Assembly (NCBI RefSeq): GCF_006569185.2
Contig: NZ_VIGC02000001.1
Location: 277,249-341,248, forward strand
Source: Litorilinea aerophila
GTDB lineage: Bacteria; Chloroflexota; Anaerolineae; Caldilineales; Caldilineaceae
Length of the DNA: 64,000 bases
Direction: 5' to 3'
Each line of letters opens with the position of its first letter. Position 1 is the stretch's first letter. A program made the translations under genes and the position numbers. This document shows positions 39,511 to 46,690 of this stretch, piece after piece. The notes under the pieces were generated by a model. That model saw only the letters and a list, made by a program, of their open reading frames with translations. It did no database searches and was not told the origin of the DNA.

Positions 39511-40349
39511 GGGGCAAGAAGGGGAAACAGCCCATGGCGGAACAGCAGCGGAGTAAAAATGAGGCGGATGGCGGCTCAGCCGGTACCCTCTCCAGCGAAG
39601 CCCGGCGGGAACGGATCATCCAGGAGCTGCGCCAGCAGGATGAGGTGACCGTTGCCGACCTGAGCGCGCGGCTGGGGGTCTCGGATGTCACCATCCGCAA
39701 GGATTTGCAGCAACTGGAGGACCAGGGCTACCTGACCCGGGTACGGGGCGGCGCGGTCTTTTCCGGGAGAGGGCAGCTGGAGCTCCGTTTTGCTGCCCGC
39801 CAGCAGATCTGCCTGGAGGAGAAGCGGCGCATAGCTGCCCGGGCGGCCCAGTTCATCCGCCCCGGCGCCACCATCTTCCTGGATGGCAGCAGCACCGTCT
39901 TTCAGATGACCCGCCTGCTGCGCCAGGTGCAGGGGCTGACCGTAGTCACCAACGGGCTCTACGCTGCCCTGGAGCTGAGCTTCGCCCCCGATGTCACCAC
40001 GATTGTGGTGGGCGGCATCCTGCGCCGGCAGTCCAGCAGCCTGGTGGATCTGCTCACGCCGGAACTGCTGCGCCGGCTGCATGTGGACCTGGCCTTTTTG
40101 AGTTGCCGGGGCTTTACCCTGGAGCACGGGTTGATGGAGTCGGACCTGCGGGAGGCCCAGTTGAAACGGGCCATGGCCCAGGCCGCGCAGAAGGTGATCG
40201 CCCTGGTGGATCACTCCAAATTCGGCAACGTCTATATCGCCAGTTCGGTCCTGCCGGAGGAGATCGATTGCCTGCTGGTGGACAGTGGACTGGCCCCGGA
40301 GGATCAGGCCGCGCTGGAGGCGGCCGGCATTCCCCTGGAACTGGTGTAG
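39507..40349 (+). CDS. DeoR-family transcriptional regulator
   Basis: 280 residues. The N-terminal winged helix reads [52 protein letters not shown]. The C-terminal sugar-phosphate-sensing domain includes [44 protein letters not shown] and [12 protein letters not shown]. It is probably the repressor of this locus, responding to a ketose phosphate; its operators are likely in the 25.1-25.7 kb gap. ATG 39534 would remove nine residues and is an alternative start. Confidence 0.93.
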   Translation: MRGKKGKQPMAEQQRSKNEADGGSAGTLSSEARRERIIQELRQQDEVTVADLSARLGVSDVTIRKDLQQLEDQGYLTRVRGGAVFSGRGQLELRFAARQQICLEEKRRIAARAAQFIRPGATIFLDGSSTVFQMTRLLRQVQGLTVVTNGLYAALELSFAPDVTTIVVGGILRRQSSSLVDLLTPELLRRLHVDLAFLSCRGFTLEHGLMESDLREAQLKRAMAQAAQKVIALVDHSKFGNVYIASSVLPEEIDCLLVDSGLAPEDQAALEAAGIPLELV

Positions 40350-40391
40350 CAGGGCACGCACCCTGTGCAACACAGAAAGCGAGAAGGAGAC

Positions 40392-41879
40392 ATGGCTGCG
40401 ACGGCGAAATTTCTGGCTGTAGATCTGGGTGCATCCAACGGACGGGTCTTGCTGGCCGAATGGGATGGCCGCCGATTTCACCTGCAGGAGTTACATCGCT
40501 TCGCCAACGGGCCGGTTCAGGTTCGAGGCCGCCAGTACTGGAATGCCCTGGGCCTATGGCAGGAGATCCAGCAGGGTCTGGCCCGCTATGCCGCCCGCTT
40601 CCATGAGGCGCCGGCCGGCGTGGGGATCGACACCTGGGGCGTGGACTTCGCGCTGTTGGATGCCCACGGCCATCTGCTGGGCAATCCGGTCCACTACCGG
40701 GATGCCCGCACCAACGGCATCCCCGAAGTGGCCTTCGCCACGGTCCCCAGCGACGAAATTTTCCAGCAGACCGGCATCCAGTTCATGCAGATCAACACCC
40801 TCTTCCAGCTCTTCAGCATGCGGCACCACGGGGACCCTCTGCTGGACCAGGCGGAGACCCTCCTGATGATGCCGGATCTGTTCCACTACTGGCTGACGGG
40901 AGAGCGGGTGGCCGAGTACACCATCGCCTCCACCAGCCAGCTCCTCCACGCGGTGGAGCGGCGTTGGGCCACCGGGCTGGCCGCGCGGCTGCGCCTGCCC
41001 ACCCAGATCCTGCCCCCCATCGTAGAGCCGGGTACCGTGCTGGGTTCGGTGGTGCCGGACGTGCTGGCAGAGACAGGCCTGCAGGGACCGGTGCCGGTCA
41101 TTGCGCCCGGCAGCCACGACACGGCCAGCGCGGTGGCGGCCATCCCCGGCCTGGACGAGCGCAGCGTCTACATCAGCAGCGGCACCTGGAGCCTGATGGG
41201 GGTGGAGATCCCAGAGCCCATCATCACCCCCACCGCCCGGGCGCTCAACTTCACCAACGAGGGCGGCGTGGCTGGCACCATCCGCCTGCTCAAGAATATC
41301 GCCGGCCTGTGGCTGTTGCAGGAGTGTCGCCGTCAGTGGCAGCGGGAAGGCCGGGAGTACAGTTGGGAGGAGCTCCTGGCCCTGGCCGAACAGGCGCCCC
41401 CCTTCCGCTCCCTGGTGGATCCGGATGCGCCCGACTTCCTGAACCCGGACAACATGGTGGAGGCCATCCGGCGCTACTGCCGGCGCAGCGGGCAGCCGGT
41501 ACCCGAGGATGTGGGCAGCGTGGTGCGCTGTTGCCTGGAAAGCCTGGCCCTGCGCTATCGCTGGGTGTTGGACGCCCTGGAGCAGTTGACGGGACGTCGT
41601 CTGGAGGTAGTACGCATCGTGGGAGGCGGCAGCCAGAACCGGCTGCTCAGCCAGTTTGCCGCGGATGCCTGCCAGCGGCCGGTGGTGACGGGGCCGGTGG
41701 AGGCCACGGCGTTGGGCAACGTTATGGTCCAGGCCATCGCCGCCGGTCACCTGGCCAACGTGGCCGAAGGGCGGAGCGCCATTGCGGCCTCGGTGGCCCA
41801 GGAACGCTTCGAGCCGGGGCCGGTCGCCGGCTGGGAGGAGGCCTTCGGTCGTTTCTTGCAGCTGGCAGAAGGGGCGTGA
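40392..41879 (+). CDS. rhaB: Rhamnulokinase
   Basis: 495 residues. FGGY kinase with the rhamnulokinase start FLAVDLGASNGRVLLAEWDG, GIDTWGVDFALLDAHGHLLGNPVHYRDARTNG, QFMQINTLFQLFSM, PGSHDTASAVAAIP, YISSGTWSLMGVE and VVRIVGGGSQNRLLSQF. It phosphorylates L-rhamnulose at C1. GAGAAGGAG lies just upstream of ATG 40392. It is the last gene of the sugar locus. Confidence 0.93.
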   Translation: MAATAKFLAVDLGASNGRVLLAEWDGRRFHLQELHRFANGPVQVRGRQYWNALGLWQEIQQGLARYAARFHEAPAGVGIDTWGVDFALLDAHGHLLGNPVHYRDARTNGIPEVAFATVPSDEIFQQTGIQFMQINTLFQLFSMRHHGDPLLDQAETLLMMPDLFHYWLTGERVAEYTIASTSQLLHAVERRWATGLAARLRLPTQILPPIVEPGTVLGSVVPDVLAETGLQGPVPVIAPGSHDTASAVAAIPGLDERSVYISSGTWSLMGVEIPEPIITPTARALNFTNEGGVAGTIRLLKNIAGLWLLQECRRQWQREGREYSWEELLALAEQAPPFRSLVDPDAPDFLNPDNMVEAIRRYCRRSGQPVPEDVGSVVRCCLESLALRYRWVLDALEQLTGRRLEVVRIVGGGSQNRLLSQFAADACQRPVVTGPVEATALGNVMVQAIAAGHLANVAEGRSAIAASVAQERFEPGPVAGWEEAFGRFLQLAEGA

Positions 41880-42028
41880 ATGGGGAGCCATGGGTTTCAC
41901 AGATGAACACAGATTTTTTCGCCCCTATCTGTGTCATCTGTAGTTGAATGTCAAGGGCGCTTTCGAGGGCCCCGGCCATTTTAAGGTTGGGGCCCTCGCC
42001 TGTTATAATGAAGGTCGAAGGCTGTTTC
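41880..42028. other. Two inverted repeats and a promoter after rhaB
   Basis: First inverted repeat: 41899-41914 with 41927-41941, made from CACAGATG-type repeat text, with one bulge. Second: 41964-41973 with 41989-41998 (CGAGGGCCCC), a 10-bp stem with 15-nt loop. A promoter with an extended -10 (TGTTATAAT; TATAAT 42004-42009) and weak -35 TTAAGG (41981-41986, 17-bp spacer) overlaps the second stem. Confidence 0.5.
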
Positions 42029-42151
42029 ATGAAAGTGCTTTCGGACGTTGGTGTTGATCCGTCCGATGCAGAATTTGTCTGGCACTTTAAAAGAGGAGCT
42101 CTTCGCAAGGCCGACTGCTTTACACTCACGCCAAGGCCCATCCGTCGTTGA
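42029..42151 (+). CDS. Possible 40-residue small protein
   Basis: An ATG frame 20 nt after a TATAAT promoter box, preceded by two GAAGG motifs at suitable spacing. The sequence starts MKVLSDVGVDPSDAEFVWHF and ends in a basic tail (TPRPIRR). Codons are less GC-rich than in the neighbouring genes. No family is recognised, and it may instead be a leader region for the 42290 gene. Confidence 0.3.
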   Translation: MKVLSDVGVDPSDAEFVWHFKRGALRKADCFTLTPRPIRR

Positions 42152-42163
42152 TGCCTCGCACAC

Positions 42164-42244
42164 TCTGGCGTAAGTACCCTGGCAGAAATCCAGCAGCTTT
42201 CTCCCCAGCCGAGACTATCGATGGATTTTTGTCAGGATTGACTC
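42164..42244 (+). repeat. Dispersed intergenic repeat, copy D (most divergent)
   Basis: TCTGGCGTAAGTACCCTGGC... to GATTTTTGTCAGGATTGACT aligns end to end with copies A and B (same order of TCTGGCGT, GGCAGAA, GATGG/GATCGG, CAGGATT blocks) but with more substitutions. Confidence 0.6.
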
Positions 42245-42289
42245 GGGGTTGTCATACCACTGGATCAGCAACCACTGGATTAGAGAAAC

Positions 42290-42622
42290 GTGTATCGACG
42301 TAAGCTAAACCGAGCCTGGGAAACATTGCGGTCCATGCCGGTGCCTGCCATCGCATCGGATCGCCTGGTCGATTTGCACAACGATTTGATTCACTACGAC
42401 ACGGTCATTGCCAACCAAATGCGCGAGTATTTGCGCGGCAATCCCATCAACCGCCACAAGCTGGTCATTGATACGGAGTTGGAAGAGGCGCTGCGCTCCT
42501 TCAAGGCCGAAACACCGGCCGAAGTGGAGTGTCGCCGGGAGCTCCTGCGGTACAAACGGCGCATCGACGACGTGGTTCGGGAGCTGTTACGGGTCAACGA
42601 TGACCGCATCGTGACCAAGTAA
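42290..42622 (+). CDS. Hypothetical helical protein, 110 residues
   Basis: Starts with GTG. Strongly charged, predicted alpha-helical: LVDLHNDLIHYDTVIANQMREYL, then ELEEALRSFKAETPAEVECRRELLRYKRRIDDVVRELLRVNDDRIV. No membrane segment or recognised domain. A stem (42634-42641 / 42653-42660, GCCGGTCC) lies just after the stop with only a mixed T/C tract. GTG start lacks an obvious Shine-Dalgarno; confidence rests on frame length and coding-like composition. Confidence 0.6.
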   Translation: MYRRKLNRAWETLRSMPVPAIASDRLVDLHNDLIHYDTVIANQMREYLRGNPINRHKLVIDTELEEALRSFKAETPAEVECRRELLRYKRRIDDVVRELLRVNDDRIVTK

Positions 42623-42787
42623 AGATCTGCCCGGCCGGTCCAGGGATGTCCAGGACCGGCTCTCCTCTTGTCATTTCATATCCCACCCCATTTTGCCCCA
42701 GGGCGGGCATCCATGGATGCTGCCTCTCTTCAGATGGGATCCTGGGGCTCTCCCTCAAACCTTTAAATGTAAATGCCGGACGTATCC

Positions 42788-43525
42788 TCAGCGTTCAGGT
42801 GCGATCTCTTCAAACAAGAGCGACTCGTCCCGAGGGCCGATGTAACCACACTCCCCCACCCGGGGTGAGTTGACCACCGGTAGAAAAGCCTCGTCCCAAT
42901 CTTTGTGCTTCTTTGCATGGGTATCGCAGTAGGTCTCGTATCCTCCACTCCAGACGTTCAACCACCTTCCCGGCTGCTGGCACTTGATGCAGGGGTAGAC
43001 CGGCGCATAATTGCGGGCCAACACCCGCACCTCTTTCTGGGGCGGGCTGCCCTTCCGTTCACCCACGACCTTGAGCTGTAGTTCTGTAGTGGTGCCGAAG
43101 TCGTATTCATAGAGAAAGGTCTTGCCCACCGAGAGCACCCTGTCCAGCCTGGTTTTCATGCTTGCGGTGGGGCGGGCGGCGCCAAAGATGTCCTTCCACA
43201 TGGCATCCACCATGCCGGTGTCCAATTCATAGGAGACGTTATCGATGGTGAAGGCACTCAAATGGCCGCAGCATTCCAGCCAGGTGGCCCGTAAGAAGTT
43301 GTCCAGCTTCGCCAGAGTCGTACTGGCCGGGATCTCCAGATGCATCCAGTACGCGGGGGCATAGCGCCCCTGGACGGAAAGATGGAAGAGACGTACCGGG
43401 CGGTCCGGGCTGCTGTCATGCTCGTGGACACACTTCTTCAAATGGCGGGAGATGGTGTTTTTGGCAAATGGTTTGCCGCATAGGAAGCATTTGCCATAGG
43501 AAATGGTGCGGGATCGGGTTGCCAT
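42788..43525 (-). CDS. pRiA4b ORF-3-like protein with two zinc-finger-like segments
   Basis: 245 residues from ATG 43525, which has a strong GAGGAGGG site. Residues about 10-35 form a zinc-finger-like unit (CFLCGKPFAKNTISRHLKKC). The central part matches the plasmid pRiA4b ORF-3 domain: YWMHLEIPASTTLAKLDNFLRATWLECCGHLSAFTI, FLYEYDFGTTTELQLKVV. A second Cys/His unit follows (YPCIKCQQPGRWLN...CDTHAKKH). The domain is common in accessory and plasmid DNA; its function is unknown. The open frame upstream of the ATG is not coding-like. Confidence 0.82.
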   Translation of the reverse strand: MATRSRTISYGKCFLCGKPFAKNTISRHLKKCVHEHDSSPDRPVRLFHLSVQGRYAPAYWMHLEIPASTTLAKLDNFLRATWLECCGHLSAFTIDNVSYELDTGMVDAMWKDIFGAARPTASMKTRLDRVLSVGKTFLYEYDFGTTTELQLKVVGERKGSPPQKEVRVLARNYAPVYPCIKCQQPGRWLNVWSGGYETYCDTHAKKHKDWDEAFLPVVNSPRVGECGYIGPRDESLLFEEIAPER

Positions 43526-43611
43526 ATATTCCCTCCTCATCATTTGGGAACAAGTGGGCCTGTCTCCTCGCCAGCCCTGCCCGGAAAGACTCGGCCCCAA
43601 CCGCTGTTGCC

Positions 43612-43629
43612 TCCTTGCGCCTTTGCGTT
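43612..43629 (+). repeat. Second copy of the TCCTTGCGCCTTTGCGTT repeat
   Basis: Identical 18-mer to 21147-21164, with weaker similarity continuing downstream (AAAGTACCCTTTTCCC against AAAAAATGCCCTTTTTGC). It lies in the gap between the lysA stop and the preceding leftward gene. Confidence 0.55.
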
Positions 43630-43670
43630 CAAAGTACCCTTTTCCCAAGGCTGTCCCCTCCCCCAGTCGT

Positions 43671-44999
43671 CTACGGGAGGGGAAGATCCCTGCGGAGTAG
43701 ATCCTCCAGGCTTTCACGCCGCTGGATCAAATGGGCCTGGCCCTGGTGCACCCACACCACGGCCGGGCGCCGGGCGCCGTTGTAGTTGCTGCCCATGGCC
43801 AGGTGGTAGGCGCCGCTGACCGGCACCGCCACCAGCTCGCCCGGGGCCAGCTCTGGCAGGGGCAAGCCTTCAATCAGGACATCCCCGCTCTCGCAATAGG
43901 GGCCGGCCAGCCAGGCGAGGTCCGCCGGCGGCCGCCAGGGCTCCTGGACCGGCAGCGCCGAGTAGCGCGCGCCGTAAAGGGCGGGCCGGGGATTGTCGGC
44001 CATGCCGCCGTCCAGGAGCAGCCAGCGGCGGTGGGCCGTTCGCTTGACCGTTCCCACCCGATAGACGGCCACGCCGGCCCGGGCCACCAGACTGCGGCCT
44101 GGCTCCAGGTGAAGCCGGGGCAGTGGCAGGGAACGCTTCTGACAGCCATGGACCAGCGCCTGGGCGATGAAGGCCACGTAATCAACGATGGCCGGATGGG
44201 GCAGCTCGTCCTCGTGGTAGGCCACGCCCCAACCGCCCCCCGGACAGATCACCTGGGGCGTCCACCCCTGTCGCTCTCGGAGCAGGTCCACCAGATCCAG
44301 CACCCGCTCCAGGGCCGGGCCAATGGGGGCCGGATCCCGGAATTGGGAACCCTGGTGAAAGTGGATGCCCGTCAGGGGAAGGCCATGGCGCTGGCACAGC
44401 GCCACCGCCTCCATCACCTCATCGCCGTCCATGCCAAATTTGCTGTCTTCCTGTCCGGTCTGGCGATAGGCATGGGTCTCCACCGCCACGCCCGGGCGAA
44501 CCCGCAGCCACAGGTCGGGCAGGGGGGACGTAGCCTGCCGGGCCAGGGTGACAATGCGGGTCAGCTCGGTCAGGTTGTCCACCACCACCACACCCGCCCG
44601 GGCCAGGGCCATGGCCAGGTCCTCCTGGCTCTTGTTGACGCCGTGAACCAGCAGACGCTCCCGTGCCACGCCGGCCGCCCCGGCGATGTGTAACTCGCCC
44701 GCGCCCGTACAATCCAGCCAGAGGCCCTGGCGCTGCACCCACTGGGCCACCGCCAGGCAGAGCAACGCCTTTCCGGCAAAGGTGATGCCGCTGGGGCCGG
44801 GGTAGTGGGCCTTCAGGGCTGCCCCATAAGCGGCGGCCGCTCGATCCATGGTGGTCTGGTCCAACACGTAGAGGGGTGTGCCGTAGCGGTCGGCCAGCTC
44901 TGCCAGATTACAGCCGGCGACGGCCAGGGTGGGCAGGCCATCGTCCGGGGTGATGACCGTGGTCGTTTCCGGAAAAAGCTCCAGGCGTCGGTGGTTCAT
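43671..44999 (-). CDS. lysA: Diaminopimelate decarboxylase
   Basis: 442 residues. The fold type III PLP Lys is in ITFAGKALLCLA (the family more often has YAxKAN). Others are GVNKSQEDLAMALA, ELTRIVTLA, HFHQGSQF (GSQ phosphate region), CPGGGWGVAYHEDE, LEPGRSLVARAG and SGDVLIEGLPLPELAPGE with the catalytic Cys in PYCESGD. It makes L-lysine from meso-DAP. The start is ATG 44999, which overlaps the exporter gene stop (ATGA). The reading frame stays open much further upstream inside the exporter gene, but that is a shadow. Confidence 0.9.
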   Translation of the reverse strand: MNHRRLELFPETTTVITPDDGLPTLAVAGCNLAELADRYGTPLYVLDQTTMDRAAAAYGAALKAHYPGPSGITFAGKALLCLAVAQWVQRQGLWLDCTGAGELHIAGAAGVARERLLVHGVNKSQEDLAMALARAGVVVVDNLTELTRIVTLARQATSPLPDLWLRVRPGVAVETHAYRQTGQEDSKFGMDGDEVMEAVALCQRHGLPLTGIHFHQGSQFRDPAPIGPALERVLDLVDLLRERQGWTPQVICPGGGWGVAYHEDELPHPAIVDYVAFIAQALVHGCQKRSLPLPRLHLEPGRSLVARAGVAVYRVGTVKRTAHRRWLLLDGGMADNPRPALYGARYSALPVQEPWRPPADLAWLAGPYCESGDVLIEGLPLPELAPGELVAVPVSGAYHLAMGSNYNGARRPAVVWVHQGQAHLIQRRESLEDLLRRDLPLP

Positions 45000-45898
45000 A
45001 GGATCACCAGCACAATGCCCGCCAGGGTGATCAGCACGCCCAAGATGCTCGTCATGCTGGGGATCTCGTGGAGCAGGAGAACGCCCAGCAAGATCCCGCC
45101 GGTGACCTCCTGGGTGGCGATGAGGTTGGCGGCCGTGGCCGGCACTCGACGCAGGGCCGCGTTGTACAGGGTATGGCCCAGCCCCAGGGGGAAGAGGCCC
45201 AGGGCCACCACACTGGCCACCGCCTGCCAGGTATAGCCACCGGGCGTGAAGTGGAGGGTGGCCGCCGGCAGCAACCACAGTCCGGCCAGGGCGTAGACCG
45301 TGCCGGCATAGGCAAAGAGGGGATAGCGATCCCGCTGGCTGCGGCCGGCCACGCTGTATAGCCCGAAGCAGATGGCGCTGCCCAGGGCCAGCAGATCGCC
45401 GATCCACATGCGGCGATCGAAGGTGGGCTCGAAGCCGGTCAGAAAGGCCACACCTGCCACGGTGAGCAACGTCCCGCCCCATTGGCGCCGGTTGAGGCGT
45501 TCGTTGAGAAAGAGCCAGGAAAAGAGGGCTACAAAGATGGGCGCCGTGTAGACGATGGCCAGGCTGTGGGCGATGGTGGTGTATTCCAGGGAGGCAATGT
45601 AAAAGCCAAAGTGCAGCGCGGCGATCAGGCCGTACCCGGCGAAGCGGGGCCAGTCCTGGCGGCCGGGCAACCGCTGGCGGAGGCGCCAGGCCAACAGCAA
45701 CACCACCCCGCCTGCGCAGAGCATGCGGCCAGCCGTGATCTCATAGCTGCTCAGGCTGGCCGCCGCCCAGCGGACCAACACCGGGCTGGTGCTGAAGAAG
45801 AAGACGGCGATGACCACGTAGAGGATGCCCTGCCGCTCGTCGGCGGTGAGAGCCCGGTGGCCACGCTGGGATTGGATGCCGGAAAGTCGCGTGCCCAC
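44996..45898 (-). CDS. EamA/DMT-family transporter
   Basis: 300 residues with ten predicted membrane helices and the duplicated EamA unit: GILYVVIAVFFFSTSPVLVRWAA and LLALGSAICFGLYSVAGRSQRD start the two halves; the ends are ALHFGFYIASLEYTTIAHSLAIVYTAPIFVALFSWLFLNERLN and the matching LIATQEVTGGILLGVLLLHEIPSMTSILGVLITLAGI. Such proteins export amino acids or metabolites. Overlap with lysA suggests export or exchange of lysine-related compounds, but the substrate is unproved. Confidence 0.9.
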   Translation of the reverse strand: MGTRLSGIQSQRGHRALTADERQGILYVVIAVFFFSTSPVLVRWAAASLSSYEITAGRMLCAGGVVLLLAWRLRQRLPGRQDWPRFAGYGLIAALHFGFYIASLEYTTIAHSLAIVYTAPIFVALFSWLFLNERLNRRQWGGTLLTVAGVAFLTGFEPTFDRRMWIGDLLALGSAICFGLYSVAGRSQRDRYPLFAYAGTVYALAGLWLLPAATLHFTPGGYTWQAVASVVALGLFPLGLGHTLYNAALRRVPATAANLIATQEVTGGILLGVLLLHEIPSMTSILGVLITLAGIVLVIL

Positions 45899-45904
45899 GA
45901 CGGT

Positions 45905-46024
45905 TTAGAAGCTGCCGGGGGTGATGGCCACGTAGATGAGGCTGAGCACCATGCTGATGACGATCAGCAGGCTCAACGCGTAAAAGATCTTTTCGTTGCG
46001 GCTGTAACGTTTTTTGGGACTCAT
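45905..46024 (-). CDS. Small single-helix membrane protein, 39 residues
   Basis: Starts MSPKKRYSRNEKIF, then a hydrophobic helix with several Leu, Ile and Val residues (about 15-34) and a short polar end (ITPGSF). The basic N-terminus predicts N-in topology. GAGGAG lies about 13 nt upstream. It ends 6 bp before the transporter gene start and is on the same strand, so it is likely cotranscribed. No named family; the size and charge pattern resemble small conserved membrane proteins. Confidence 0.6.
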   Translation of the reverse strand: MSPKKRYSRNEKIFYALSLLIVISMVLSLIYVAITPGSF

Positions 46025-46277
46025 GGTTGCCTGAAAACTCCTCTGTGAATGGTCAATTGGAACGGCCGGACGCTCCCATTCCCTCTGCCATTCGGGGCCA
46101 TCGAAGCTACGCCAGAACGCGCGGAGAGCGCCAGCCAGAAGGGATTATACCATACGTCCCCGCTACCGGCGGACGGCGGCGCAAAGCTGACTCGCCGCTG
46201 TGGGCTCCAACAGGCAGTACGCCTCCAAAGTGAGCTCTCTGCTTGGTCCATGGGAACACCGGTGATACACTGGGGGC

Positions 46278-46685
46278 ATGGTTCCTTCGCGTCTGGCTGC
46301 TGTGGCCTGGGCGGCCCTGGCTTTGATGGTCGGCGGCAGCCTGCTCGCCTATCTGCTGGGGTCGGTGCCGCCTACCCTGGCCGACAATCGCTTGAATATC
46401 CCGGCTGTGACCCTCTTCTTCCTGGGCCTTTTTCTGCTCAGTGGCGGCCTGGCCAGCCTCATCGCGCTGGCGCTCCACAGCCGCTGGCCCACCCTGGCCG
46501 GCGTCCGCAGCAGGCGTGCCAGGCCGGCACCGGGCGTGGCGTTGCGTCAGGGCGTGTTGCTGGCCGTGGCCGTTTTGGCGCTGGCCCTCCTGGCCTTCTT
46601 CCAGTTTCTGGACGTGGTTTTCGTCCTGGTGACATTTCTCCTGGTGGGGCTTCTGGAGGCCTTCCTGCAGAGCCGGGGGCGATAG
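46278..46685 (+). CDS. Hypothetical membrane protein, four TM helices
   Basis: 135 residues. Helices at about 7-27, 42-65, 88-108 and 112-128, with a basic loop RSRRARPAP between the second and third. No signature motif. It converges on the glycosyltransferase gene, with 5 bp between the stops. Confidence 0.6.
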   Translation: MVPSRLAAVAWAALALMVGGSLLAYLLGSVPPTLADNRLNIPAVTLFFLGLFLLSGGLASLIALALHSRWPTLAGVRSRRARPAPGVALRQGVLLAVAVLALALLAFFQFLDVVFVLVTFLLVGLLEAFLQSRGR

Positions 46686-46690
46686 AAAAG

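Noticed and set aside
43671..45482. 603-codon open frame covering lysA and running far upstream
   Set aside because: The upstream part lies inside the exporter gene in another frame and has no DAP decarboxylase similarity; the ATG at 44999 with ATGA overlap is the natural start.
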